Made by a program: the position numbers and the translations under genes. A stretch of DNA of 64,000 nucleotides, taken from NCBI RefSeq assembly GCF_020687505.1, contig NZ_JAJEQT010000005.1. One strand, given 5' to 3'. Positions 8,347-17,988 of this stretch are shown here, piece by piece. The DNA is from Coprococcus_C hominis (GTDB lineage Bacteria; Bacillota; Clostridia; Lachnospirales; Lachnospiraceae). The number at the start of each line of letters is the position of its first letter. Within the stretch, counting starts at the first letter, position 1. Under the pieces are notes generated by a model. The model worked only from the letters and a program-made list of their open reading frames with translations. It was not told the DNA's origin and did no database searches.

Positions 8347-9570
8347 TTATCCACGCTTGAGGAAATCTGGAATCTTGATTCCTCCGCCATTGCCTGTCTC
8401 TCTCTTTGCAGGAGCTGGCTTTGCTGCACTTGAAATGTCAGCACTTACCGATGGCTTCGCTGCTGGAGTGGACATGAAAGATGGCTTTGTAGCGGTTCCC
8501 ATTGGCTTTACACTTGTAATTGGCTGGCTCGCATATGTAGGAGTTTTACCAACTGGTGCTACTGTCGGCTTTACAGCAGAAGGCTTTGCTGGATTCTGCA
8601 TAACCGGCTGTGTTGCCGCATTGTCCTCAATACCTGTTGCGATGATTGTGATACATACATCCTCACCCATCACATCATTATCTACAGTACCAAATATGAT
8701 ATTTGCGCCGTCACCAGCGACTTCTGTCAGGTATGTGATTGCATCGTATGCTTCCACAATACCAATATTTCCTGAGAAGTTTACAATGATATCGCTTGCA
8801 CCACTGACGGTTGTCTCCAGCAATGGGCTGTCCATAGCAGACTTGATTGCATCCACTGCCTTGTTATCACCACTGGCACGTCCGATACCGATATGAGCGA
8901 CACCCTTGTCACGCATTACTGTCTGGATATCTGCAAAGTCAAGGTTGATCAGACCCGGCTTGTTGATCAGGTCTGTGACACCCTGTACACCCTGCTGCAA
9001 TACCTCATCTGCCTTCTTCAAAGCTTCTGGGATACTTGTACGCTTATCGCAGATCTGTAACAGCTTGTCGTTTGGAATGACAATCAGAGTATCTACGTTT
9101 TCTTTTAACTTTGCAATACCGTTGATGGCATTGTTCATACGAGGCTTACCCTCGAAAGAGAATGGCTTTGTTACAACGCCGACAGTCAGGATTCCAAGAT
9201 TTCTTGCAATCTCTGCTACGACTGGAGCAGCACCTGTACCAGTACCACCACCCATACCACAGGTAACGAATACCATATTGGCATCCTTCATGATATCGGT
9301 AATCTCTTCTCTGTTCTCTTCTACTGCATTTGCTCCGATCTCAGGCTTTGCACCTGCACCGAGTCCCTTTGTCAGCTTCTCACCAATCTGAATCTTTGTT
9401 GTTGCACGATTCTGTGATAAGATCTGCTTGTCTGTGTTGATGGCGATCAACTCGACACCTTCCACATTCTCATCAATCATTCTGTTTACTGCATTGTTAC
9501 CAGCTCCACCTACACCAATCACAAGGATTCTTGCAGGGGTTTTCTCGTCATTCGATTTTATTTCAAGCAA
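8347..9570 (-). CDS. ftsZ: Cell division GTPase FtsZ
   Basis: The 407-residue tubulin-like ring protein of cell division. The GTP-binding tubulin signature GGGTGTG is at residues 107-113, the synergy/T7 loop NLDFAD at ~209-214, and the conserved C-terminal partner-binding tail (IKIPDFLKRG) ends the protein. A Pro/Ala/Thr-rich linker of about 75 residues precedes the tail. The start is a TTG at 9570, eight bases after AAAGGAGG; no ATG fits. FtsA, usually beside FtsZ, is not in this cluster. It is the last gene of the dcw cluster and has its own terminator. Confidence 0.98.
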   Translation of the reverse strand: MLEIKSNDEKTPARILVIGVGGAGNNAVNRMIDENVEGVELIAINTDKQILSQNRATTKIQIGEKLTKGLGAGAKPEIGANAVEENREEITDIMKDANMVFVTCGMGGGTGTGAAPVVAEIARNLGILTVGVVTKPFSFEGKPRMNNAINGIAKLKENVDTLIVIPNDKLLQICDKRTSIPEALKKADEVLQQGVQGVTDLINKPGLINLDFADIQTVMRDKGVAHIGIGRASGDNKAVDAIKSAMDSPLLETTVSGASDIIVNFSGNIGIVEAYDAITYLTEVAGDGANIIFGTVDNDVMGEDVCITIIATGIEDNAATQPVMQNPAKPSAVKPTVAPVGKTPTYASQPITSVKPMGTATKPSFMSTPAAKPSVSADISSAAKPAPAKRETGNGGGIKIPDFLKRG

Positions 9571-9661
9571 GGTCTTTTCCTCCTTTATTCTATTTGCGCA
9601 TTATTATCCTATATAATATAGGTTTTTGTTGAAATAATCAATAGGTTTACGTAAAATTCAC

Positions 9662-10363
9662 TTAATTTTTGCTAAAGCTCGCAGTTGCATTTTCCGAATC
9701 AAAGTCTTTCATATACAATGTTCCGGACATACCTTCCAGATTTTTCAGTATGTTGCCCAGATTCATCATCTGAACCGCCAGATATTCCCCCTCTCCCAAT
9801 TCGATTGTAATGCCTCCGTGTTGAAGGACAATTTCATTTTCAGCGGTGAACTTGATACCGTCAATCTCCAGATCGTATTTTTCCACCAACTGCGTGATAG
9901 TCAGTATTGTCTGGAATTTCTTGTCGTCGTCACTCGGCAGTTTCTTGCCGATGCTCCACTCGGTAAAGGTCAGACCTTTGATCAGCGGTGCACTTCCGAC
10001 ACGTCTCTTCGACGAATCCAATACTATACCATCTTTATCAAAATACACATAGTCGCCCTTGTATAACACACAGCCGGCTATGGATTTTTCGTAAACTGTC
10101 ACGGTTACCGTGTTTTTATCTGTTAGTTCCAGATCCATCTTGCTTACAAAAGACAGATCTTTCAGTTTGTTCATTTTACTTTTGATATACAACAGCAATG
10201 TGTTGTCCAGCGGTGCTTCTTCCTTCATCGCATCACTGACCGACTGTGTATTTACAATCTCACAGCCTTCCACCTGCACCTTATCAACTGTCCATGTCGA
10301 AAGATACGCAAGCGTTCCAAGTATCACTACAAGTATAAACAATACAATCCAATGTTTCTTCAA
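9662..10363 (-). CDS. ftsQ: Cell division protein FtsQ/DivIB
   Basis: A 233-residue bitopic membrane protein of the divisome. A short cytoplasmic tail (MKKHW) and one membrane helix (residues ~6-25) precede an external POTRA domain starting VDKVQVEGCEIVNTQSV, followed by the FtsQ/DivIB core (VYEKSIAGCVLYKGDYVYFDKDGIVL ... PLIKGLTF). It would bridge FtsL/FtsB-type proteins and the septal PBP. It lies between ftsW and ftsZ; murG and murC, often found here, are missing. Confidence 0.92.
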   Translation of the reverse strand: MKKHWIVLFILVVILGTLAYLSTWTVDKVQVEGCEIVNTQSVSDAMKEEAPLDNTLLLYIKSKMNKLKDLSFVSKMDLELTDKNTVTVTVYEKSIAGCVLYKGDYVYFDKDGIVLDSSKRRVGSAPLIKGLTFTEWSIGKKLPSDDDKKFQTILTITQLVEKYDLEIDGIKFTAENEIVLQHGGITIELGEGEYLAVQMMNLGNILKNLEGMSGTLYMKDFDSENATASFSKN

Positions 10364-10399
10364 AACGATTCTCCTTTTGTTTCTATGTACCGCTCTGAT

Positions 10400-11563
10400 T
10401 TACCGCTGCATCTGCAGCTCTTCTTTCGTTGGTGCCTCGTATGGAAGCATCTGTCTCGACACGCTTAACACAAATCCCATCTCTACCATCAGGAACGCCA
10501 GCGATGTACCACCATAACTGATAAATGGAAGTGGGACACCTGTATTCGGGATGACATTGGTAACAACACCGATGTTGATGATCATCTGCACTGCAATATG
10601 TGTCATAACACCGGTTACAACCAATGCACCATACCGGTCTCTGGCATGGTTCGCAATATAGCGAAGCTGTACGATCAGCATGACAAACAATGCAATAACA
10701 CAAAGCGCGCCGAACAGTCCAAGCTCTTCACAGATAATCGCAAAGATCATATCGTTGTGCGACTCCGGCAAAAATCCAAGCTTCTGGATACTCTGTCCCA
10801 AGCCCTTTCCGAACAATCCACCGGAACCGATTGCATACAGAGACTGCATCGTCTGGTATCCGGAATCACTCGTCTCCGGGTGCAGCCATGCATCGATTCG
10901 ATCACCACGATAACCAACGGTTGTGATAAGCAGTACACCGGCAATCACCAGTGCAACGACCGGCATAACCAGAATTTTATAATCCGGACATGCCACAAAT
11001 ATAATGACGACCATGATTGCCACACAGACAACCGCGGTACTTAAGTTCTCTTTCGCGATCAGACCCGCACTGACAATACACGGTGCGATCAGCCGGATGA
11101 TTCCCTGATAAGAGGTCAGGTATTTCGGATGCTTCACACAAACACTCGGCAGATACAGGATAATCAGCAGCTTTACAATCTCGGATGGCTGTAACTGAAT
11201 ACCACCGACCTCAATCCAACGCTGTGAACCATTGGAGGATACACCAAGCACCAGTGCGATACCGGCACAGACAATCATCGCTGTCACGATCAGCCGCTGC
11301 ATCACCGGACGCTTATAAAACTGATAATTAAAACAGGATATCAACATCATTACGACGATTCCTGCCAACCCGATCATACCCTGACGCATCGCAAAATATC
11401 CGCTGGGAAGCCCGGAAAGTGTCGCCCGGTATGCACTCGCGCTATACACCATCATGACACCAAACGCAAGCAAAACGACAACCAAGAAAATCGTCTGATA
11501 ATCAATGTATCCGCCGGTTGCGAATACTTTATTCTTTTTCAATTTTCTTCTGCCATATGCCAT
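10400..11563 (-). CDS. ftsW: Septal peptidoglycan polymerase FtsW (SEDS family)
   Basis: A 387-residue polytopic SEDS glycosyltransferase that polymerises lipid II at the septum with its partner class B PBP. The SEDS pattern is clear: FGVMMVYSASAY in helix 1, GSQRWIEVGGIQLQPSEIVKLLIILYL, and the C-terminal GVVTNVIPNTGVPLPFISYGGTS. About ten membrane helices are visible after a basic cytoplasmic N-terminus. It lies between murD and ftsQ in the dcw cluster, a normal order except that murG is absent. Confidence 0.95.
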   Translation of the reverse strand: MAYGRRKLKKNKVFATGGYIDYQTIFLVVVLLAFGVMMVYSASAYRATLSGLPSGYFAMRQGMIGLAGIVVMMLISCFNYQFYKRPVMQRLIVTAMIVCAGIALVLGVSSNGSQRWIEVGGIQLQPSEIVKLLIILYLPSVCVKHPKYLTSYQGIIRLIAPCIVSAGLIAKENLSTAVVCVAIMVVIIFVACPDYKILVMPVVALVIAGVLLITTVGYRGDRIDAWLHPETSDSGYQTMQSLYAIGSGGLFGKGLGQSIQKLGFLPESHNDMIFAIICEELGLFGALCVIALFVMLIVQLRYIANHARDRYGALVVTGVMTHIAVQMIINIGVVTNVIPNTGVPLPFISYGGTSLAFLMVEMGFVLSVSRQMLPYEAPTKEELQMQR

Positions 11564-11604
11564 AGCTCAGACACCCCTGTCTTTTCTTTCCATTTCCGCT
11601 TTCC

Positions 11605-12972
11605 TTATGAAAGCGCATTTACATATTCCTTGAACATATCTCCACGCTGCTCATAATTGTCAAACATCCCCCAGCTTGCGCATGCCGGCGAAAGAAGCAC
11701 CGCATCGCCCGGCTGTGCATGTGTATGACAATACTCCACAACCTGTTTCAAGTCATCCATCATTTCAATGTTTTCAAATCCATGCTTTCTTGCACAGTCT
11801 GCAATATCCTGTGCTGTCTGTCCGATCAGAAGCAGACATTTTACCTTGCCGTCAAAGCTCTCTATCCACTCATCGTAAGTAGACTTCTTATCATAACCGC
11901 CACCGATCAGATACGTCGGACGCACCATCGACTGGATTGCCTTGATCGCTGCATCCGGATTTGTTCCTTTGGAATCATTATAATAATTCACATCATTTAA
12001 TGTGCGCACATATTCGATCCGGTGTGCCACACCCTTAAATGCGCCGCAGACCTTACGGATCGTGGCAATATCTGCTCCCATATAATAAGATATTGCAACC
12101 GCAGCCAAAAGATTCTCTATATTGTGATCTCCCAGCAGCTGGAACTCAGAAAGCGGCATCACATAAGTCTCTTTGCCATTCTCCCGGATCACAACCGCAC
12201 CATCTTTGACGATTACACCGGACTCCAGTTCCTTTTTATGGCTGAACAAAATCACCGTTGCCGGAACCTTATCAATACGCTTCACCGTCTCCGGATCATC
12301 GTAATTCATCACTGCATAATCTTCCTTCGTCTGGTTCTTCGTGATATCCAGCTTGCAGTTCGCATAGTTTTCAAATGTATAATGCCGGTTCAGATGATCC
12401 GGTGTAATATTGAGTATCGCGCTCACATGTGGGCGGAATGTATGAATTGTCTCCAACTGGAAGCTACTGATCTCTGCAACCGTCACCGAATCCGCACTGC
12501 TCTGATCAGACAGACTTGTGTATGGGATTCCGATATTTCCTACGACAAATGTTTTGTCGTTGTAGGCTTTCATGATCTCGCCAACCAATGTAGTCGTTGT
12601 CGTCTTTCCGTTCGTACCTGTGATGGCGGCTACTGTACCCTTCTCGTAAGTATATGCAAGCTCGATTTCACTCCACACCGGAATACCTGCTTCTTTTACC
12701 TTGAGCGCAAATGGTGCATCGACCGGGATACCCGGACTGATAACCATACAGGAAATATCTGCAAGCAGTTCATCAGTCAGCGCACCAAGCCAGATCGTCA
12801 AAGCCTCTGGTTTCTTGTCAACCCCGAGCTTCTCAAGAATGACTGCCTCTGTGAGTGTACCCTTCGGGTTCTCATCAAACAGCACAACCTGCTCTCCATT
12901 TCGAAGAAGCTGCTCACTTGCACAGATTCCACTTTTTCCTGCTCCTGCAACTAATACTTTCTTATCGAACAT
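11605..12972 (-). CDS. murD: UDP-MurNAc-L-alanine--D-glutamate ligase
   Basis: A 455-residue Mur ligase that adds D-glutamate to UDP-MurNAc-L-Ala in the cytoplasm. The N-terminal nucleotide-binding fold opens VLVAGAGKSGICASEQL. The ATP-binding motif is ITGTNGKTTTTTLVGEI, and the domain continues with EISSFQLETI, LNITPDHLNRH and the C-terminal YNDSKGTNPDAAIKAI and LLSPACASWGMFDNYEQRG blocks typical of MurD. It starts at an ATG 33 bases after mraY ends. Confidence 0.97.
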   Translation of the reverse strand: MFDKKVLVAGAGKSGICASEQLLRNGEQVVLFDENPKGTLTEAVILEKLGVDKKPEALTIWLGALTDELLADISCMVISPGIPVDAPFALKVKEAGIPVWSEIELAYTYEKGTVAAITGTNGKTTTTTLVGEIMKAYNDKTFVVGNIGIPYTSLSDQSSADSVTVAEISSFQLETIHTFRPHVSAILNITPDHLNRHYTFENYANCKLDITKNQTKEDYAVMNYDDPETVKRIDKVPATVILFSHKKELESGVIVKDGAVVIRENGKETYVMPLSEFQLLGDHNIENLLAAVAISYYMGADIATIRKVCGAFKGVAHRIEYVRTLNDVNYYNDSKGTNPDAAIKAIQSMVRPTYLIGGGYDKKSTYDEWIESFDGKVKCLLLIGQTAQDIADCARKHGFENIEMMDDLKQVVEYCHTHAQPGDAVLLSPACASWGMFDNYEQRGDMFKEYVNALS

Positions 12973-13005
12973 CGTTTTCCCTCTTTTCCATTCTATCTAA
13001 CGTTC

Positions 13006-13956
13006 TTAAATTGCCAGAATTCCGATCAGACACAGAATCGTTGTAACGATCGAGAAGATCGCAACGACCTTTGTCTCCGGCCATCCGCAAAGCTCAAAAT
13101 GATGATGGATCGGTGCCATCTTAAATACTCGCTTTCCAGTTGTCTTGAAGCTTACAACCTGAATAATAACAGAAAGCACCTCTGCCAGATAAATAAATGC
13201 AACGATCAATATAATCAGTGGCATCTGCAGCATATACGCTGTCGACGCAACAAATCCACCCAATGCCAGTGATCCGGTATCTCCCATGAACACACGTGCC
13301 GGATAGACATTGTATACCAAAAAGCCAAGCAGGCTTCCTACGACTGCACATGTAATCGGTGTTACACCAGAGCCTGCCGCGATAGATGCAATCGCGAAAA
13401 AGGTTGCAATCAATACGGTAACGGAGGATGCCAATCCATCCAGGCCATCTGTAAAGTTCGCACCGTTTGCTGTACCAAGCATAACGAAGAACATCAATGG
13501 GAAATAAACCCATCCAAGGTCAACGACCTTATGTGTAAATGGAATAATCATCGTAGTTCCAAGATCCGTATATGCATGAATGTAATATGCAAAAACACCT
13601 GTTACCAAAAACTGTCCCAACATCTTCTGCCATGCACGAAGTCCAAGTGACCGCTTCATAACAACCTTGATAAAGTCATCCAAGAAACCAACCAGACCAA
13701 ATCCCAATGTTGCAAACAGGATTGGAACGATCTCCTTATGATCCTTGATGTAAAAGAGTGATGTAATCACGATACTGAACAGGATGATCAATCCACCCAT
13801 CGTCGGCGTTCCCGACTTCTTCAGATGCGATTCCGGTCCATCGTCACGCACAAACTGCCCGAACTTCAGTTTCTTTAAGAATGGAATAATGATCGGACTT
13901 AAGATCACACTCACACCAAATGCTATCAATGCTGGAACAATTATGTCGTACTTCAT
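13006..13956 (-). CDS. mraY: Phospho-MurNAc-pentapeptide transferase MraY
   Basis: A 316-residue polytopic enzyme making lipid I from UDP-MurNAc-pentapeptide and undecaprenyl phosphate. Family motifs include KKSGTPTMGGLIIL, the catalytic aspartates in GFLDDFIKVV, GTANGANFTDGLDGLA, FMGDTGSLALGG and the C-terminal APIHHHFELCGWPE. Length and about ten helices fit the family. It lies between the second PBP gene and murD. Confidence 0.97.
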   Translation of the reverse strand: MKYDIIVPALIAFGVSVILSPIIIPFLKKLKFGQFVRDDGPESHLKKSGTPTMGGLIILFSIVITSLFYIKDHKEIVPILFATLGFGLVGFLDDFIKVVMKRSLGLRAWQKMLGQFLVTGVFAYYIHAYTDLGTTMIIPFTHKVVDLGWVYFPLMFFVMLGTANGANFTDGLDGLASSVTVLIATFFAIASIAAGSGVTPITCAVVGSLLGFLVYNVYPARVFMGDTGSLALGGFVASTAYMLQMPLIILIVAFIYLAEVLSVIIQVVSFKTTGKRVFKMAPIHHHFELCGWPETKVVAIFSIVTTILCLIGILAI

Positions 13957-13997
13957 ATCTTCTCTCCTTTATCAAGCCATCGCTTGTATTGTAATAT

Positions 13998-15767
13998 TTA
14001 AAACACAGCATCGTCGATGCTGATTGTCTGCGTCGTCTCCTCCTCTGCGTTCTCGTCCTTGTAGATACCGAGATACGGCAGAATGTTGTCGTATATCTCA
14101 CCTACGACCGGTGCCGCAATCGTACCTCCATAATAGATACCCTGCGGTTCATCAATCAGAATCAGTGTCATAACCTGCGGATTGTCCGCCGGTGAAAATC
14201 CAAGGAAGGATGAAATGTAACGGTTCTCACTTCGCGGCAGTTTCTCACTTGTTGCCGTCTTGCCACCAATCGAATACCCTGCGATATACGCCCGATGTCC
14301 GGTGCCCTCTGCAACGACTGCTTCGAGCAGTCCTTTCATCGTCTCGCTGGTTGCTGTACTTACTGCTCCTGTCTTCGTCTCATATTTCAAAACCTCAGTG
14401 ACATTGTTATTTTCATCTGTCGTATACACACCGAAATGAGGTGTGACCAGATTCCCGCCATTCACAACTGCAGATGCAGCACGCATCAACTGTAACGGCG
14501 TAATCTGAAACGACTGTCCAAATGACATCGTTGCAAGCTCGACCGGTCCTACCTTTTCCTGCTTATGGAAGATGGAATTTGCCTCTCCCGGCAGGTCGAC
14601 CCCCGTCTGCTCAAACAACCCTAATTTTCTTAAACCATCATAGAAACCATCCACGCCAATGCGTTCCCCAACCTGCATAAACACTGGATTGCAGGAATTC
14701 ATGATACCTTCCCGGAAGGTTTCTGCCCCATGTCCGGCAACCTTGTGGCACCGAATCCGGCGATCCTCCACAATATGATAACCCGGGCAGTAAAACTGAT
14801 CTTCCACGCGCAACACGCCCTGCTCAAAAGCAGTTGTCGCTGTCACAATCTTGAACGTCGAACCCGGCTCATAGGTATCACTGATACAATAGTTTCTCCA
14901 CATTTGGTTCCACATATCCTGCGTTACCGTTTCGTCCGTCTCATAATTCAATGTAAACGGTTCATTTAAGTTGTATTCCGGCACATCCGCAAGTGCATAG
15001 ATCTCTCCATTCTGCGGATTCATCACGATAATACATACGCGTTTTGCCTGTTTTTTCTCCAGCACCTCAAGCGCTTTCTGCGTGATATATTGCTGGATGT
15101 TTATATCTATGGACGTGACAAGATTTTGTCCGGCTGTGCCTTCCACTCTTCTCTCCGCCATATTTTCCACTTCAATGCCTCTGGCATTTGTAACGGTGTT
15201 GATGCTGCCATTTTCGCCCATCAACAGATCATCATAGTATACTTCCAGCCCGACAATACCCTGATTGTCGCTACCTGTAAATCCCAGCACATGGGATGCC
15301 AGTGTACTGTACGGATAATACCGTTTGTAGTCCTCATCAATCATAACGCCTGCCAGATTCATCGCGCGGATCTCATCTGCCAATTCCTTGTCCACATTGC
15401 TTTTGATTTTCTCACGCACCGAGCGTTTCTCTACACGTCTCCGGACATCTTCCTCCGGTAGTTCCAGTTTCTCACTGAGAACCCGAATTACAGTCTCCGG
15501 ATCTTCGATCTGGTTGTAGATTACCGAGATCGAACAGACTGCCTGGTTACCAGCAAGCACAACACCATTTCTATCATAGATGCTGCCGCGCTTTGCCTTG
15601 ATGCTGCGCTCACGTTCCTGTACCGCCCGCGCCCGATATCCATAATCGTCCGCCTGCATGGTCATGATGGAAACAAGCTTCACCGTTATTATAGTCAATA
15701 ACGTAAAAAATGCAATCACTACGATCAACAATCGCTTCCGATGGGAACTCGTAAATAAAAGCTGCAT
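13998..15767 (-). CDS. Class B penicillin-binding protein (FtsI/SpoVD type)
   Basis: A 589-residue peptidoglycan transpeptidase. One N-terminal membrane helix (residues ~12-33) is followed by the PBP dimerisation domain (RGSIYDRNGVVLA) and the transpeptidase domain. Active-site motifs are S303-T-F-K306 and S358-C-N360. The third motif is K503-T-A instead of the usual KTG (GGKTATSEKLPR). No PASTA domains are present. It is the second of two adjacent class B PBP genes in the cluster; by position it corresponds to spoVD or pbpB of other Firmicutes, and I cannot tell which is the septal enzyme. The C-terminus is acidic. Confidence 0.92.
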   Translation of the reverse strand: MQLLFTSSHRKRLLIVVIAFFTLLTIITVKLVSIMTMQADDYGYRARAVQERERSIKAKRGSIYDRNGVVLAGNQAVCSISVIYNQIEDPETVIRVLSEKLELPEEDVRRRVEKRSVREKIKSNVDKELADEIRAMNLAGVMIDEDYKRYYPYSTLASHVLGFTGSDNQGIVGLEVYYDDLLMGENGSINTVTNARGIEVENMAERRVEGTAGQNLVTSIDINIQQYITQKALEVLEKKQAKRVCIIVMNPQNGEIYALADVPEYNLNEPFTLNYETDETVTQDMWNQMWRNYCISDTYEPGSTFKIVTATTAFEQGVLRVEDQFYCPGYHIVEDRRIRCHKVAGHGAETFREGIMNSCNPVFMQVGERIGVDGFYDGLRKLGLFEQTGVDLPGEANSIFHKQEKVGPVELATMSFGQSFQITPLQLMRAASAVVNGGNLVTPHFGVYTTDENNNVTEVLKYETKTGAVSTATSETMKGLLEAVVAEGTGHRAYIAGYSIGGKTATSEKLPRSENRYISSFLGFSPADNPQVMTLILIDEPQGIYYGGTIAAPVVGEIYDNILPYLGIYKDENAEEETTQTISIDDAVF

Positions 15768-15839
15768 ATCCGCTATCGCCCAATTCTCATTTTATAAAAA
15801 TGTATTCCCTGTGCGTGCGAACTATACCTGTTTTCTACA

Positions 15840-17930
15840 TCATCCGGTTGGTGCTTCCTGCGTTGTGTCCTGCGCGGGCGCTTCTGTCGTTGCACTCGGA
15901 TCTTCTGTCGTTGTCTCGGTTGTCGTCTCACCCTCGGACTGCTCGACATATGGGTTGTCGCTGCCACCAGCTACATCATTGGCCGGAGCTTCTCCACCAT
16001 AGATTGGCGTTGCAGGTTCATCCTCTGCCGTTGCCTCATCAATATCATATGTCTCATCCGTCTTATAAATATTCAAATATGGGAAGATAGCTTCTGCAAT
16101 ATCTGCAAACAAATGCGCTGCCTCGCCACTTCCTGACTGTAATTCCGGTTCATCCGCTACGACATAGATAACAACCTGTGGATCGTCCACCGGTGCAAAT
16201 CCAATAAAGGAAAGAATGTATTTTCCATTTCCTCGTGGAAGCTTCTCGGCAGTACCGGTCTTACCTCCAATCTCGTAACCCTCAACGGTCGCTTTCTTAC
16301 CGGTACCTTCGGATACTACGTTCTTTAAAAACTGACGCATCTGTGCTGATACATCCTCCGAGATCGTTCTTCTGACTAGCACAGGGTCCAGATTCCGGAC
16401 GATATTTCCATTTTCATCTTCGATCCGCTGTACAACACTTGGCTCATAATAATATCCGCCGTTAATCGCAGAACAAAATGCGGTTCCAACCTGCATCATT
16501 GAGGTTGTTACACCCTGTCCAAACGAAGATATCGCAAGGGATACAGCTCCCATATTATCTGCATGATATACGAGCCCACTGAGTGAGGAATCGCTTGGTT
16601 CACCCGGCAGATCGACATTCGTGGACTGTCCAAATCCAAACAACACCTGATATTTATCAAATAATGCAATTCCTTCCTTTGCTGCAATCTGCATCAAAGC
16701 ATCGTTGCAGGATTTCTCCAGCGCTCCGGAAAGATCGACCGTTCCATGTCCACCGTAATCATGGGAATGACACTGTATATAACGGTCCTCAATCTGCTCA
16801 CCACCATCACAGAAGAATGTATCCTCTGGTGTGATCACACCCTCTTCGAGTGCGCCGGAAATCGTAAATGTCTTATAGGTAGAACCTGGCTCAAACACAT
16901 CTGATACTGGGAAGTTACGCCATACCTTGTATAGCGCATCCACATGTTCTTCATCCGTTCCGTTTTGCTTAAAGTCCTCAAAACTGGAATATCCGGATGC
17001 CTCGAGTTCTTCCTGCGTATCGAACTGATACTGTGTCGAATCCAGATCATAAGCATCATTTGGATCAAATGTATGGGAATTATACAGCGCCATGATCTGA
17101 CAATTCTTCGGATTCATCACGAGCACGGATATATTCTTAGCGTCCTCTTCCTCCAGTTTTGCCTTTACCTTTTCCTCAACAATCTTCTGCACATTTGCAT
17201 CAATACTTGTCACAAGGTTATAGCCGTTAGTTGCCGGCTCAATCGAATTGGTCACGCCGTAATCCTCATTCAGATACGAGTATTCCCGTCCGTTCGTACC
17301 ATTTAACTCGCTGTTATAATACTCCTCGACGCCATACATGCCGACATTTCCGCTGACGGTAAATCCAAGCAGATGGCACGCAAGTTCTTTGTTCGGATAG
17401 ACACGTACATACCGCTCTTCGTAATAGATTCCAACGACATTGGAGCCTTCATCGGTTTTGCAGTATTCCTCAAATTTCTGTACTTCCTCGTACTCAACGC
17501 CCTTCTTTGCCACTACATAGTACGATTTTTCATTTGCCAGAAATCCTGCGATCTCCTCATCTGTAAATCCGAAAAATTCCTTCAGCGCTGATACCGTCGC
17601 CGTCTTTTTCTTCTCATACTGCACGATATTGGCAGGCTCTAATATCAGATCATACACCTTCTTATCCGTCGCAAGCACGGTTCCGTTCGCATCGACAATA
17701 TCACCACGCTTATACGGAATCACTTTGCTGGAATAGCCCTGCTGCGTCAATACCTGCTGCTTATACTGGCTTCCTTTTTGTGCATTGATCCAGATAATTT
17801 TTGCACCAAGCACACCAAATCCAACCATGACACACCCAAACACAAATTTCAATCTGCCGCGCATCCGGTTGGTAAATACCTTTCGCTTTCGTCTTCTTCT
17901 ATTTTCTCTGTTTTGTGGTCTTCTAGTCAT
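15840..17930 (-). CDS. Class B penicillin-binding protein, acidic C-terminal tail
   Basis: A 696-residue transpeptidase, likely the partner of FtsW. A very basic cytoplasmic N-terminus (RRRRKRK) precedes one membrane helix at ~28-48 and the dimerisation domain (YKRGDIVDANGTVLA). The transpeptidase motifs are S350-T-Y-K353, S407-C-N409 and K557-T-G559. After the catalytic domain comes a ~60-residue low-complexity tail rich in Thr, Glu and Ala (ETTTETTTEDPS), probably an extracellular spacer. It follows ftsL after an internal terminator-like hairpin. Its neighbour at 13998-15767 is a paralogue. Confidence 0.92.
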   Translation of the reverse strand: MTRRPQNRENRRRRKRKVFTNRMRGRLKFVFGCVMVGFGVLGAKIIWINAQKGSQYKQQVLTQQGYSSKVIPYKRGDIVDANGTVLATDKKVYDLILEPANIVQYEKKKTATVSALKEFFGFTDEEIAGFLANEKSYYVVAKKGVEYEEVQKFEEYCKTDEGSNVVGIYYEERYVRVYPNKELACHLLGFTVSGNVGMYGVEEYYNSELNGTNGREYSYLNEDYGVTNSIEPATNGYNLVTSIDANVQKIVEEKVKAKLEEEDAKNISVLVMNPKNCQIMALYNSHTFDPNDAYDLDSTQYQFDTQEELEASGYSSFEDFKQNGTDEEHVDALYKVWRNFPVSDVFEPGSTYKTFTISGALEEGVITPEDTFFCDGGEQIEDRYIQCHSHDYGGHGTVDLSGALEKSCNDALMQIAAKEGIALFDKYQVLFGFGQSTNVDLPGEPSDSSLSGLVYHADNMGAVSLAISSFGQGVTTSMMQVGTAFCSAINGGYYYEPSVVQRIEDENGNIVRNLDPVLVRRTISEDVSAQMRQFLKNVVSEGTGKKATVEGYEIGGKTGTAEKLPRGNGKYILSFIGFAPVDDPQVVIYVVADEPELQSGSGEAAHLFADIAEAIFPYLNIYKTDETYDIDEATAEDEPATPIYGGEAPANDVAGGSDNPYVEQSEGETTTETTTEDPSATTEAPAQDTTQEAPTG

Positions 17931-17952
17931 ACTTTTACCTCAACCGCAAAAA

Positions 17953-17973
17953 TCGAGCAGCGAAACTGCTCGA
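17953..17973 (-). terminator. Terminator-like hairpin inside the dcw cluster
   Basis: A perfect 8-bp GC-rich stem TCGAGCAG/CTGCTCGA with a 5-base loop lies in the gap between ftsL and the first PBP gene. On the minus strand it is followed by TTTTTG. It has all parts of an intrinsic terminator and would lower transcription of the PBP-to-ftsZ part of the cluster, or allow a separate promoter to drive it. Confidence 0.7.
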
Positions 17974-17988
17974 CTTTTGATCTACATC

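Noticed and set aside
12022..12954. 310-codon plus-strand ORF
   Set aside because: It lies exactly opposite murD, is rich in Cys/His/Arg with no recognisable motif and has no ribosome site; it is a shadow of the murD codons.
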